Shown: positions 52,567 to 62,710, counted from the stretch's first letter. The stretch is DNA of 64,000 nucleotides from Micromonospora sp. WMMD961 (GCF_029626145.1 NZ_JARUBJ010000002.1:960501-1024500), one strand, 5' to 3'. A program made the numbers and translations. The notes: a model not told the origin generated them from the sequence alone.

Positions 52567-53759
52567 CTCGTCGATACGCCTCCGCCGGTGCCGTCGTCGC
52601 GACCGACGACCTCAGCTCTCCACAAGTCCTGCTCCTCGATCAGGTCCGAAAGACCGGTGAACGACAGACCGTCGCGCCGAAAGGCCGACTGGAGCCAGGC
52701 GAGGCACCACTCCTCGCAGCCAAGAGGGAGGTGGCCGAGGAAGCCGGCCTCACCGACACGCACTACAGCGCGTATCTCGGGCAGGAGGCTTACACGTTCA
52801 CCGACAACGACGGCACGCCAGCGACGAAGATCGTCGACTGGTTCCTCTTCTCGACGTCCACCACCACCACGACGCCGGCCCGGGACGAAGGCTTCGTCCA
52901 GGCCCGCTGGCTCGAGGCTTCCGCCGCCCGGCAGGCCGCCAGCCATCCCCAGTTCCAGCAGGTGCTGGATCGCGCCCTTGCCGTCATCACCTGGCGTGCC
53001 GCTCATCCCCTGCCGTTCAGCCGAAAGCTCAGTTACCTGGTCAACCAGGTGGCGGCAGAGGCCGAGGCCGTCATCGCCGGACATCCGGATGCCGGGGTGG
53101 GGCTGTGCGGATCCGCCGCACGAGGAGACTTCATCGAGGGCTGGAGCGACGTTGACTTCATCGCTTGGAACCTGCCCCCCACGTCGGCCGCCGCCACGTC
53201 GCTCCACGAGATCGTCAGTGAAGCGGCCCGACGCCACGGTTCTCGAGCGTCGCTGCACCTCGCCGACAGCCACGGGGGCGACGCCCGTCGCCTCGGTCCG
53301 CTCTACGACATGAAGATGCGGGTGGTGCTGCGTCGCGTAGGGCTCGACACCGCCGTGATCGCAGGTGCCACCGCCCCTACGCCGGCCGTCACCACAGAAC
53401 TGACCGATCTCGCTGGTGATGTTGGCGTACTGCACGAGTTCGCCGTCGCCCGTCTGGCCGCCAGCCACCACACAGAATCGGAGCGCGAGGACACCGCACG
53501 CCGAGTGTTGTCGGTGCTGTCGAGCGCCGGTCGACTGCTTGTCGCACATCGAGCGCCAGAGGTCGGCCTGCGGCTTCCCGAGGTGGTCGAGGCGCTGCGC
53601 GACTGGCCGGGCACCCAGCTCAGATCGCTCCTTGGAGACTACGACGCCTACCGCCGTGCAGGCGCAGACGACGTAGCGCAGGCCGAACTGCTCGCCGCGC
53701 GGGTGCCAGGTGCGCTTGTGGCCGTGAGGAGCATGCTCGAAGAGTCGGCATCCCTATGA
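52563..53759 (+). CDS. Nudix hydrolase fused to a minimal nucleotidyltransferase
   Basis: 398 residues. Residues 1-130 are a Nudix domain with a perfect box: Gly41, Glu47 and R55-E-V-A-E-E-A-G62, so it should hydrolyse a nucleoside diphosphate derivative. From about 155 a second domain has the pol-beta-type nucleotidyltransferase motif GSAARGDFIEGWSDVDFIAW (G183-S184, D196-x-D198), as in MNT/KNTase proteins, then a helical tail like aminoglycoside nucleotidyltransferases. The two activities on one chain (one breaks and the other makes phosphoanhydride or nucleotidyl bonds) are unusual. Start ATG 52563 overlaps the previous stop by 4 nt. Confidence 0.85.
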   Translation: MTRRYASAGAVVATDDLSSPQVLLLDQVRKTGERQTVAPKGRLEPGEAPLLAAKREVAEEAGLTDTHYSAYLGQEAYTFTDNDGTPATKIVDWFLFSTSTTTTTPARDEGFVQARWLEASAARQAASHPQFQQVLDRALAVITWRAAHPLPFSRKLSYLVNQVAAEAEAVIAGHPDAGVGLCGSAARGDFIEGWSDVDFIAWNLPPTSAAATSLHEIVSEAARRHGSRASLHLADSHGGDARRLGPLYDMKMRVVLRRVGLDTAVIAGATAPTPAVTTELTDLAGDVGVLHEFAVARLAASHHTESEREDTARRVLSVLSSAGRLLVAHRAPEVGLRLPEVVEALRDWPGTQLRSLLGDYDAYRRAGADDVAQAELLAARVPGALVAVRSMLEESASL

Positions 53760-54442
53760 TCATTTTCGTCGACGGGATCGATGGCAGCGGGAAGACGACT
53801 CTGATCAGACACCTTGCCACCGCCCTCAACAGCAGTGGCATTGAAGCAGTCGTCTCCAGCCCACTGTGGCGTTACCTCCCCATGATCGCCGCGCCGGAAC
53901 AGTTCGCTTCCTGGGTCGTCAGTACCCCAGGTATGGACGTTGCAGAGGCGCTCATCGGGGCGATGATTGATCGTCTCGATGATCTCCGCGACCTGAGCGT
54001 CGCACAAGACCGAGTGCACCTGGTTGATCGCGGGCCGAAGACCGTCTACGCATCCGCCCGCGCCCACGCCCACGAACGACACACGGCATTCGAACCCCTT
54101 CGGGAAAATCTGGCCGCCTCGGTCCGAGCACTCACCGACGTCCAGCCGTGCGTGGCGATCGAACTTGGGGAGGGCGAGGAGGCGCTCCAGATGGCCCTTC
54201 CGCGCCTCACATCATCTCAGACCGTGACGCCCGGTTACCTAAGGTATTTGCAAGCTTTCGCCATAGAAATGCATACCTTTGGCGACTGGCCGGGCCTGCC
54301 AACGCAACGACTTGACGTATCCGTTTCGGCCGAATTCAATTGCGCGACGGTCATCGAGTCTCTCCGCCTCCCGACGATCAGGAACGGTCGCGCGGACGTA
54401 GGAGAAGCAGCGCCCGCAAATAGACGGGGCCGGCAGGCATGA
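53756..54442 (+). CDS. Thymidylate-kinase-like protein
   Basis: 228 residues. P-loop IIFVDGIDGSGKTTLIRHLATAL (residues 7-15), the DRVHLVDRGPKTVYASARAHAHER segment replacing the DR(Y/F)xxS motif of TMK, and a helical remainder. It differs from housekeeping Tmk in length and in the lid, so a modified nucleotide or sugar-nucleotide substrate is more likely. ATG overlaps the Nudix stop by 4 nt. The last 35 residues are Arg/Gly/Ala-rich with no clear fold. It is the final gene of the operon. Confidence 0.78.
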   Translation: MIIFVDGIDGSGKTTLIRHLATALNSSGIEAVVSSPLWRYLPMIAAPEQFASWVVSTPGMDVAEALIGAMIDRLDDLRDLSVAQDRVHLVDRGPKTVYASARAHAHERHTAFEPLRENLAASVRALTDVQPCVAIELGEGEEALQMALPRLTSSQTVTPGYLRYLQAFAIEMHTFGDWPGLPTQRLDVSVSAEFNCATVIESLRLPTIRNGRADVGEAAPANRRGRQA

Positions 54443-54498
54443 GCCAGCGCATGCCTGCCAATGTTCGACCGCGCTCGAGCAGGCCGGCCCAGGCCCGA

Positions 54499-54945
54499 TT
54501 AGCCGACGCCGGCCGGCTTCAGAAAGGATGTGACCTTGTCGAACGAGAAGAGGCCGTCGCGCAGATCCTGGTAGCCCTGCGCGACCAGGTCTGGATCAAC
54601 TCCAGCAGCACGCGCCTGCTCCCGCAGCTTAGCCAAGCCGATCCGGGACCGCAGGATCCGTGCCTCCATCTCGACGTCACGGATTTGCGCGCAGGCGGCT
54701 AGTTCCTGCCCCGCTCGCCGCAGGAAGAAGACTGCGGCGAACGGGCCACCCACCCGGAGAACACCAGCAGCAGCCAGGAGCAGCATTGCTGCGGCTGGAG
54801 CGCCGGCGGCTTTACCCGGCGATGCCGCCGAGGCCTCCTCGCCGGACTTCTTCTCCGCCAGCCGCTCCAGCAACGGAGCCGCCAACGGGCCGCCGACACC
54901 GGCAGCACCGGCAGCGGCGAGATAGAGCAGGCCTACGACAGGCAC
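54499..54945 (-). CDS. Small hydrophobic hypothetical protein
   Basis: 148 residues, convergent with the kinase operon. Two hydrophobic stretches (GLLYLAAAGAAGVGGPLAAPLL at the N terminus and AAMLLLAAAGVLRVGGPFAAVFFL at 52-75) suggest membrane association, and both share an Ala-Gly-Val-x-x-Gly-Gly-Pro pattern, so they may be internal repeats. The C-terminal half is charged and helical (DVEMEARILRSRIGLAKLREQARAAG). No family recognised. Codon use is good in this frame and poor in the others, which favours it being real. Confidence 0.6.
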   Translation of the reverse strand: MPVVGLLYLAAAGAAGVGGPLAAPLLERLAEKKSGEEASAASPGKAAGAPAAAMLLLAAAGVLRVGGPFAAVFFLRRAGQELAACAQIRDVEMEARILRSRIGLAKLREQARAAGVDPDLVAQGYQDLRDGLFSFDKVTSFLKPAGVG

Positions 54946-55102
54946 GGCGATAACCCTCCAAGACGAAAACGTGACAGCGGCCCGGGCCGCACCCCACCGA
55001 CGTCAGCGGCGAGCCTGGGAGAGGGCGAACCGGCAAACGAGGCGATAGAGGAGCAGAGGACCGTGTTGCGAAGAGTTGCACACCTGCCACCTCCCGCGCA
55101 AC

Positions 55103-55831
55103 ATGACCCTGTACTCTTCTCTCGTGGATGAGGAGCTCACTGACGACGAAGGCCCACTGCAGATCGCGGCCGGCACCGCCGGCAACCACCGGTTCGGCGC
55201 CCTGCTGAAAACTCTGCGCGAACGCAGCAGCCTCAGCCCACAGCAACTCGCCGACCAGGCAGGCGTACACGTGTCGTTTGTCCGCGGCATCGAACGAGGC
55301 GCCCAAGCACCCTCGATGGACACGGCCGCCGCCCTGCTGGCCCGCGTACGAGAACAGGCCCGGATCCAATGGCAGGCCACCGGCCCGGTCGACCTGCTCA
55401 TCCGCGACCCCGGCACCGACCGCGACACCGCCTTCGCGTTCACCGCGAAGGTGAAAGGCCAGAACCGGCGCACCGACGGCGGCCCGGAGATGGCCGCCCT
55501 GCGCTTTGCCACCACCATGCGCCAGATGGGCCCACAGATGGCTGCCGCGCTAGCCGACCCGGACACCGGCCCGCACGCCAGCGCCGTCCGCCTCGTCACC
55601 ACCATGCAGGAACTGGGCCCGCAGATGTTCGCCATGCTGGCCGGCACCTATCACCAACCGGCCGACGACCCCGACCGGGACACCCGCGAGCAACCGGCCC
55701 CACCGGAACCTGCCGACGACACAAGATTCGGCCGAGTAGTCCGGCTCCTCGCCGCAGCCGACGAGCGAACCCTGATCCGAGTCGAGCGCCTCCTAGACGC
55801 CGAGCGTTCCCTGAACGCCGACAACGACTAG
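55103..55831 (+). CDS. XRE-family transcriptional regulator
   Basis: 242 residues from ATG 55103; ATG 55127 (MDEELTDDEG) is also possible. A normal HTH is at residues 32-85: FGALLKTLRERSSLSPQQLADQAGVHVSFVRGIERGAQAPSMDTAAALLARV. The central region contains two related blocks, ALRFATTMRQMGPQMAAALADP and AVRLVTTMQELGPQMFAMLAG, a clear internal duplication of about 22 residues, probably a dimerisation or ligand unit. It lies upstream of the RT-HEPN pair on the same strand with 283 bp between; it may regulate that pair, but nothing proves it. Confidence 0.8.
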   Translation: MTLYSSLVDEELTDDEGPLQIAAGTAGNHRFGALLKTLRERSSLSPQQLADQAGVHVSFVRGIERGAQAPSMDTAAALLARVREQARIQWQATGPVDLLIRDPGTDRDTAFAFTAKVKGQNRRTDGGPEMAALRFATTMRQMGPQMAAALADPDTGPHASAVRLVTTMQELGPQMFAMLAGTYHQPADDPDRDTREQPAPPEPADDTRFGRVVRLLAAADERTLIRVERLLDAERSLNADND

Positions 55832-56114
55832 CTACAGCACCTCAGCCGGCCAGAAAATCCGTCCCACGCCCCACCCACCAGCTGCCAGCTGCCAGCTGCC
55901 CCAGATTGGGTGGACGTTCGTACCGCCGAGCAGCACATTCTGCGCACCCACCACACCGCCGCGACAACGAAAACCGGACCTACCTGGCGGCTGGTGGCGG
56001 GTCGTTGTCCCTCGAGGCAACTTCGGAGGGGCGCCAGATTTCCAATCGCGGCCCCGCGGACCTGCCTCGTACCATCGGTGTTGTCACGTGGTGGTTATGC
56101 CCTCGAGGGGATGA
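55832..56114 (+). other. 283-bp leader of the RT gene with a hairpin and heptamer repeats
   Basis: CCACCCA (55871-55877) pairs with TGGGTGG (55907-55913), and the loop holds three tandem CCAGCTG heptamers (55878, 55885, 55892). CTCGAGG occurs near the end (56012 and 56103). Such a structured leader could be a regulatory RNA or, for some RT systems, a non-coding template RNA. AbiA-like systems are not known to need one. Confidence 0.4.
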
Positions 56115-57704
56115 GTGCGAGTCGAAACTGCTCTGTTCGGGCGTATGAGTCAGAGCCTGCCCGAGGCCGTTAGGCAGGAATTGTCGTCGCGCAACCGCCT
56201 GTTGCCGCGTCGCTGGGACTACGTCGCCCTGTCAGCGGACTCGTCCGCTGTGGAGAGGTGGCTGCGCCCGCGGTTGCGGCGCGGCCCCTCTGGTAGAGCC
56301 GCCAGCGTCGTTTTCGCAGACAAGGGTTGGCGCGGGGCGCGACCGCTGCACGTCATGACCCTCGAGGACAGGGTGCTGTACAGGGCCCTGGTCGGGCTCG
56401 TCAAAGAGGCGCTGCCGGACCGGCTGCGAAACCGAGAATCGATCGAGCAGTTCCGTGCCGCGCCGCTCGACGTTCCGAGCGTCAGGTACATCAGCAAGAC
56501 AGACGTGACTGCCTATTATGAGTTCGTTGACCATGAGTTGCTCTGCGCAGAACTGGTAGCCCAGACAGGCGAAGAACTTGCGGTGGAGTCGCTTGCCGAC
56601 CTGTTGGCCTCGGTTATCGGCCGTCGAGTAGGCCTACCGCAGGTGCACCCATCCAGCGATGTTCTGGGTGATAGTTACATCGATCCTGTTCGGAGGCGTC
56701 TACTCCGGCGAGGTCACGCCACGTTCACCTACTCTGACGACTTCAGGATTGCCTCACGTTCGCTGGGCGAAGCGCGCAAGTCGTTGGAGGCGTGCGCCAT
56801 GGAGGTGCATGCCCTTGGCTTGGTGCTCAACGAGCGTAAGACCTATACCTACGGTATGGCGAGGTACCGGGAGTCACTGACATCGTTCGCTGAAGCAGAG
56901 CGACGCTTGTTCGAGGAGGGCGACTCGGCCGACTCGTCGGGCGGCCTTGGATTTCTGGATTCGGGCTACGGCGACGCGGATGGTGAGGAGACTGGGCGGT
57001 CTACTCTTGGCGCCTCACCAGCGAACAGCAGTGTCGACGAGGATGATGCGTTCACCGCCGAGAATGACGAGGTCGCTGAGGAGATCGACGCCCGCCGCGT
57101 CCAAGCCGCTCAGCGGGCGTGGGAGCTGTGGGAGGAGGAAGACGAGTCCGAGGAGACGCAGGCGGGCCAAGACGCCGCCATAACGCAGTCTTTGCTTGGC
57201 CGAGCCTTGTTGACGCTTGGCGTGGCTGGCGACAATCGTCCGCTGAAATTGCTGTCTGCCCTCCTCCGCTACGAGCCGGCGCTGACACCACAGGTAGCGG
57301 CATATCTCGACGCGTATGGACGGGGCGGCAGACGTGCGCGTACCGAGATCCGAAGCGCGCTTGACCAGGTCGTTAGCGGCAACATCCTCAGCACATGGCA
57401 GGGAATCTGGATCGCCCATGCAGCCGGCGGTGTGCAACGAGCGACACGTAAACATGCCTATGAGGACTGGCTCGCACGCTGCGTCGCCGACGGCCAAGAT
57501 GGCCTCGCCGCCACCGCTGCGGCGTCGTTGGGGCGGATCGGCCGAGGTGATGCCGGTGTGGTTGCATCCGCCGTCGATCGGGTCGGCCCCGAATGGCGTC
57601 GCCTGGCGTTCTGGGGCCTGATCGGCCTTGATCGCGCTCGCGCCGAAAGTACCGCCGACGACGAGTTGGATCGGCTGCTGATGGCCCAAGCGGCTGAACA
57701 GTGA
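56115..57704 (+). CDS. Defence-type reverse transcriptase with helical C-terminal domain (AbiA-like)
   Basis: 529 residues from GTG 56115 (GAGGGG 5 nt upstream; ATG 56145 is possible). RT motif A is KTDVTAYYEFVDH (Asp130), motif B VGLPQVHPSSDVLGD (about 172-186), motif C TYSDDF (Tyr206-Ser-Asp208-Asp209), motif D-E region ALGLVLNERKTYTYG. The catalytic triad is intact. Residues 270-345 form an acidic disordered linker. Residues 350-525 are HEAT-like helices, as in Abi and UG-class RTs. There is no maturase domain, endonuclease or retron msr/msd signature. The TGA overlaps the GTG of the HEPN gene by 4 nt. Abi RTs make protein-primed DNA during phage attack. Confidence 0.88.
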   Translation: MRVETALFGRMSQSLPEAVRQELSSRNRLLPRRWDYVALSADSSAVERWLRPRLRRGPSGRAASVVFADKGWRGARPLHVMTLEDRVLYRALVGLVKEALPDRLRNRESIEQFRAAPLDVPSVRYISKTDVTAYYEFVDHELLCAELVAQTGEELAVESLADLLASVIGRRVGLPQVHPSSDVLGDSYIDPVRRRLLRRGHATFTYSDDFRIASRSLGEARKSLEACAMEVHALGLVLNERKTYTYGMARYRESLTSFAEAERRLFEEGDSADSSGGLGFLDSGYGDADGEETGRSTLGASPANSSVDEDDAFTAENDEVAEEIDARRVQAAQRAWELWEEEDESEETQAGQDAAITQSLLGRALLTLGVAGDNRPLKLLSALLRYEPALTPQVAAYLDAYGRGGRRARTEIRSALDQVVSGNILSTWQGIWIAHAAGGVQRATRKHAYEDWLARCVADGQDGLAATAAASLGRIGRGDAGVVASAVDRVGPEWRRLAFWGLIGLDRARAESTADDELDRLLMAQAAEQ

Positions 57705-58297
57705 CTGCGTCGGTTCCGCGAGTTCTGTCAGTCGAAGCTGAAGCGGCGTCGGCACTGCTGTTCCGCACTCTAGGCGCTCACCGAGCAGCCGTCGCGGCCC
57801 TAAAACCGCAGCCGCGTTCCCGCCTGCGACCATCCCCAGATGGAGACCCAGTACAGGATCGATGCCAAGCCACTCTGGTCAGGCTGCTATCGATCACCGA
57901 GGCGTTCGCTGCGGAGTTGCTGTCACGCGAAGTAGAGCGGGCCCTTTCGGGCGCCTCGAACGCGACGGCCACCAAGATCGCCGAAGATGCCATCATCCGC
58001 GGTACCGGGGGTTGGTCAGATCAGCAGAGGTCATACAAGGATTGGCTCGGAGTCAACGAGGACTGGAAGGCGGTCGAGCGACTGGCCGAGGCACGTAACG
58101 CCGTCGCCCACGGCCTAGGCAAGCTGACCAGACGCCAGATCCGCAGCGAGCGCAGCGTCAAGGACAAGCTGAGGGCTGCTGGCATCACCGTCGACGACAA
58201 CCGGGTCGTGCTGTCCGACGGGAGCCTCGCCGCAGCCGCCTCAGCATGCCGCGACTTTATCGAAAGACTTGATCTGGCAGTCCAAGCGAAAGTCTGA
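57701..58297 (+). CDS. HEPN-domain RNase, partner of the reverse transcriptase
   Basis: 198 residues, GTG start, co-translated with the RT. The helical protein carries the HEPN motif RNAVAH (R132-x4-H137) in ERLAEARNAVAHGLGKLT, the usual metal-independent RNase site. HEPN proteins cut tRNA, mRNA or rRNA in abortive infection. In AbiA the HEPN domain is at the C terminus of the RT itself; here it is a separate chain, which suggests a split version. It probably acts as the toxic output, held in check by the RT or its DNA product until infection. The length suits a RiboL-PSP or MAE_28990 type HEPN. Confidence 0.82.
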   Translation: MTASVPRVLSVEAEAASALLFRTLGAHRAAVAALKPQPRSRLRPSPDGDPVQDRCQATLVRLLSITEAFAAELLSREVERALSGASNATATKIAEDAIIRGTGGWSDQQRSYKDWLGVNEDWKAVERLAEARNAVAHGLGKLTRRQIRSERSVKDKLRAAGITVDDNRVVLSDGSLAAAASACRDFIERLDLAVQAKV

Positions 58298-58760
58298 CCG
58301 GGAGGTCACAGTCGGCGGGCTACTGCCGGGCTGGTCAGGTCCCCTACAGTCCGGGCGAGGTCGGCGCTGACCCGCGCGACCAGGGCCAGCCCGGAGATCT
58401 CCGGGTAACGACTCGCCCGCCACCGCTCCGCCAAACGCCGACCCAGAGTCGGTTTCGTGCCTGAGTCAGCGCTCGAAGCCGTGGACGTTTGCCGCCGAGG
58501 CGCGCTCCTGCCAGCCGGCGGGCTCCCGGCACACCATGATCTTTTCCGATGTGCGCGGTGTGTGCTCCCCAGCGGATGCCAACCCGGGTGAACCGGTGCC
58601 AACGCGGGTCACTACGGCCGACCGCCGGTCGCAAACCACGGTTCGTGTGCTCCGGGTGTGGTCCTGGGCTGGGCGAACAGGGGGCCGGGTGACGTGGGTC
58701 AACGTGAGCCACTCCCTGCCACCCCAGGTGAACCCCCAGGTCGCTAGACTGTGCCCTCGC
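58298..58760. other. 463-bp gap before tRNA-Arg
   Basis: No gene seen. It should hold the tRNA promoter; TAGACT at 58745-58750 is a weak -10 candidate. The end of the native chromosome side of the tRNA lies here. Confidence 0.35.
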
Positions 58761-58833
58761 GCCCCCGTAGCTCAGGGGATAGAGCATCGGTTTCCTAAAC
58801 CGTGTGTCGCAGGTTCGAATCCTGCCGGGGGCA
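58761..58833 (+). tRNA. tRNA-Arg (anticodon CCU)
   Basis: 73 nt. Acceptor stem GCCCCCG/CGGGGGC with discriminator A, D arm GCTC/GAGC, anticodon loop TTCCTAA (CCU, reads AGG), T arm GCAGG-TTCGAAT-CCTGC. CCA is not encoded. The anticodon stem has U27 opposite U43, an unusual mismatch; relatives have C27-G43. The integrase gene of the following element starts its 3' end 187 nt away, so the tRNA 3' half (about 58790-58833) is the probable attachment site. Confidence 0.93.
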
Positions 58834-59020
58834 CCTCGATACACAGCCGAAACGCCATCTGAGCTGGCAATAAACACGCTGCTCAATTAGAACAGGTGTG
58901 CAGCCGTAGGTCACCGGAAGCCGGCGTTTGTCGTAGGTCGCGGAACAGACGCGGAATGACCTTGAAGTCATCTGCCCAGGTCAGCCGATACGGCCGGGGC
59001 AAGATCCGGAACGGCGACCA

Positions 59021-60430
59021 TCATACGGGCCACGCCACGCCTGTCAGAGCCTCAGCGATCCTGTCGTTGACGGTGGCCTCTGCGCCGTCGATGCACTTGG
59101 CGTAGACCTTGAGCAGTACGTCCACGGAGTGTCCGGCCCGGTCGGCTACTTCGGTTGCTGGCACACCGGCGTTGAGCCACAGCGACACGGCGGCGTGCCG
59201 CAGGTCGTATGGCCGACCAGCGAGCGGAGAGTCAACCTGGCGCGGCGTCAACGCGAGCCGACGCGCCTCATCCCAGACGCGCGAGTACGTCGAGGCGGCA
59301 ACCACGTTGCCCCGCTCACTCTGGAACAGCCGGCCGTCCTTGGCGACGCCGAACCGCTCCAAGTGTGCGCGCAGGATCGTCACGAGCGTGGGCGGCATCG
59401 GCACGCTGCGCGGCTCATCCTCGGCCCGGTGCTTCAGCCCTCGATCGTCGTGAACCTCGCCGCTGTCGGTCCACCGCTTGCCTGCCTGGGGTCGACTCTT
59501 GGCCAGCGTCAGTCGACCCCATCCCTTCTCGGGTAGGTCGCAGTCCTGCTCACGCAACGCCAACGCCTCTGCTGGACGGAGCGCGGCGAAGTACAGGCAG
59601 GCGAAGAACGCGACCAGGCGCTCACCACGCTTGGCCTTTCGTCCCCGCTGGCCGACGTAGGTGACAGCGATCAGCAGTTCCAGCGCCTGGCGTTGGTTGA
59701 CGACCACCCGCCGATCGACGACCTCGGCAATCTTCTTCCGTTGCGATCGCACCCGAAGCTTGTCGATCGGGTTGAATTCCAGCTCTTCCAGCTCGACCGC
59801 GTACTGAAGCGCGTTGTAGAACACCGACCGCTTCCGGCGGGCGGTGGTCGCGGCGGCCGGCTTGCCGTCGAGCTTCACCACCAGGACGTCGAGCGCACTC
59901 CGAACGGTTGCCGCCTCCCGAAGCTCAGGCAGCGGCAGGGAAGCGTGGCGCAGCCAGCGCATCGCGTCAGCGAGGTCCGGCGGCATGTCGAGGCCACGAG
60001 CTGGCGGCGGCAGCACGTGGTTACGCAGCGCTTGGCGAAGCAGCTCGACCGGCGGCCGACCTGTGGCGTCCTTGACGAGTGCCGCTGTGACGGCGGCGAG
60101 CGCCTCGGTCATGCTGTCGCGGGATTTGGCCGCAGCGCCCGCCCACTTCATGTCGACGTACTTTGTGGCGAAGTCCAGCCAGGTTGTGGCCGCCGGGGCT
60201 TCGGTCAGCGAGTCCGGTAGCCCGGTGTCAGTATCGAAAGCCTCGCCCTGGTTGGCTGCCTGCATCAGGTCGGAGCGGAAGCTGTCGGCCAAGGCCCGGG
60301 TGACGAACGTGCGGGACTTCTCGCGGCCAGCCACCACCCACCGGACGGTGTACGACCGCTTGACCTTCTTCGACCCGATACCTCCGGCGTTCGGTTTGAT
60401 CGCCCAGATGCGCACGCGACGAGACTTCAC
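59021..60430 (-). CDS. int: AICE tyrosine integrase
   Basis: 469 residues from GTG 60430 (GAGGTGG 6 nt upstream; the frame to 60541 is the antisense of the xis gene). N-terminal SYTVRWVVAGREKSRTFVTRALADSFRSDL is the arm-binding part, with a core-binding domain in the middle. The catalytic domain has Arg in YFAALRPAEALALREQD, YDLRHAAVSLWL (His and Arg II), RAGHSVDVLLKVYAKC (His and nucleophile Tyr). All four catalytic positions are intact. It ends 187 bp from tRNA-Arg. GTGA overlap with the excisionase stop. Confidence 0.93.
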   Translation of the reverse strand: MKSRRVRIWAIKPNAGGIGSKKVKRSYTVRWVVAGREKSRTFVTRALADSFRSDLMQAANQGEAFDTDTGLPDSLTEAPAATTWLDFATKYVDMKWAGAAAKSRDSMTEALAAVTAALVKDATGRPPVELLRQALRNHVLPPPARGLDMPPDLADAMRWLRHASLPLPELREAATVRSALDVLVVKLDGKPAAATTARRKRSVFYNALQYAVELEELEFNPIDKLRVRSQRKKIAEVVDRRVVVNQRQALELLIAVTYVGQRGRKAKRGERLVAFFACLYFAALRPAEALALREQDCDLPEKGWGRLTLAKSRPQAGKRWTDSGEVHDDRGLKHRAEDEPRSVPMPPTLVTILRAHLERFGVAKDGRLFQSERGNVVAASTYSRVWDEARRLALTPRQVDSPLAGRPYDLRHAAVSLWLNAGVPATEVADRAGHSVDVLLKVYAKCIDGAEATVNDRIAEALTGVAWPV

Positions 60431-60615
60431 GCCGCCACCTCGCGCCGCTGCTCCAGCCAGATCCGGAGGTCTTTCCTCGAAATCCGAAGCTCCCCGTTGG
60501 GAAGCCGGATGCAGGCCGGGGCGATGCCGAGTTCGCGCCACCGGTAGAACGTCCGGCGGGACACGTTGTTAAGCGCGGCGAGCACCTCCGGAACGGTCAT
60601 CAGGTCGTCATCCAC
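60427..60615 (-). CDS. xis: AICE excisionase (Xis-like HTH)
   Basis: 62 residues from GTG 60615, with GGAAGGA about 10 nt upstream; ATG 60600 is the alternative. DLMTVPEVLAALNNVSRRTFYRWRELGIAPACIRLPNGELRISRKDLRIWLEQR is a MerR-like winged HTH typical of excisionases encoded before AICE integrases. Its TGA overlaps the integrase GTG by 4 nt, so both are made together. The longer reading to 60990 is antisense noise. Confidence 0.88.
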   Translation of the reverse strand: MDDDLMTVPEVLAALNNVSRRTFYRWRELGIAPACIRLPNGELRISRKDLRIWLEQRREVAA

Positions 60616-60641
60616 GGTCAGAGGTCCTTCCTCCTGTCGTA

Positions 60642-62446
<1,805 letters not shown>

Positions 62447-62447
<1 letters not shown>

Positions 62448-62710
62448 CAGCCGACGACCTCGTGGTGTCGGTTGGTGATGGTGTGTTGGGTGACGATGAT
62501 GCGGCAGGCGCCGCACTGGCGGTCGGCCGGTTCGTGCCGGTGGCACGGAACAGTGGTGGTCGTGTCGCCGCAGCGGATCGTGGCCGGGGTGCGGCAGGGA
62601 CCGCCGGGGATGACGTCGACGACGGTGCGTCGGGTGTCGTAGATGTGTGGTTCGGCGAAGGCCGGGCAGGTGTGGAAGGTGTAGTCGATGTCGACGACGT
62701 GGATGGTCAT
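62447..62710 (-). CDS. Small Cys/His-rich protein of the AICE
   Basis: 87 residues from ATG 62710 (MTIHVVDIDYTFHTCPAF). It has five cysteines and many His (PCRTPATIRCGDTTTTVPCHRHEPADRQCGACRIIVTQHTITNRHH), likely binding one or two zinc ions. It is a common small gene before repSA in Micromonospora and Streptomyces AICEs; role unknown. Its TGA shares a base with the repSA ATG, and its ATG overlaps the stop of the membrane-protein gene by 4 nt, so the operon is tightly coupled. Confidence 0.75.

Noticed and set aside
56115..57704. Retron or group II intron reverse transcriptase
   Set aside because: No msr/msd-like inverted repeats, no maturase or HNH domain; the C-terminal helices and HEPN neighbour fit the Abi/UG class better.
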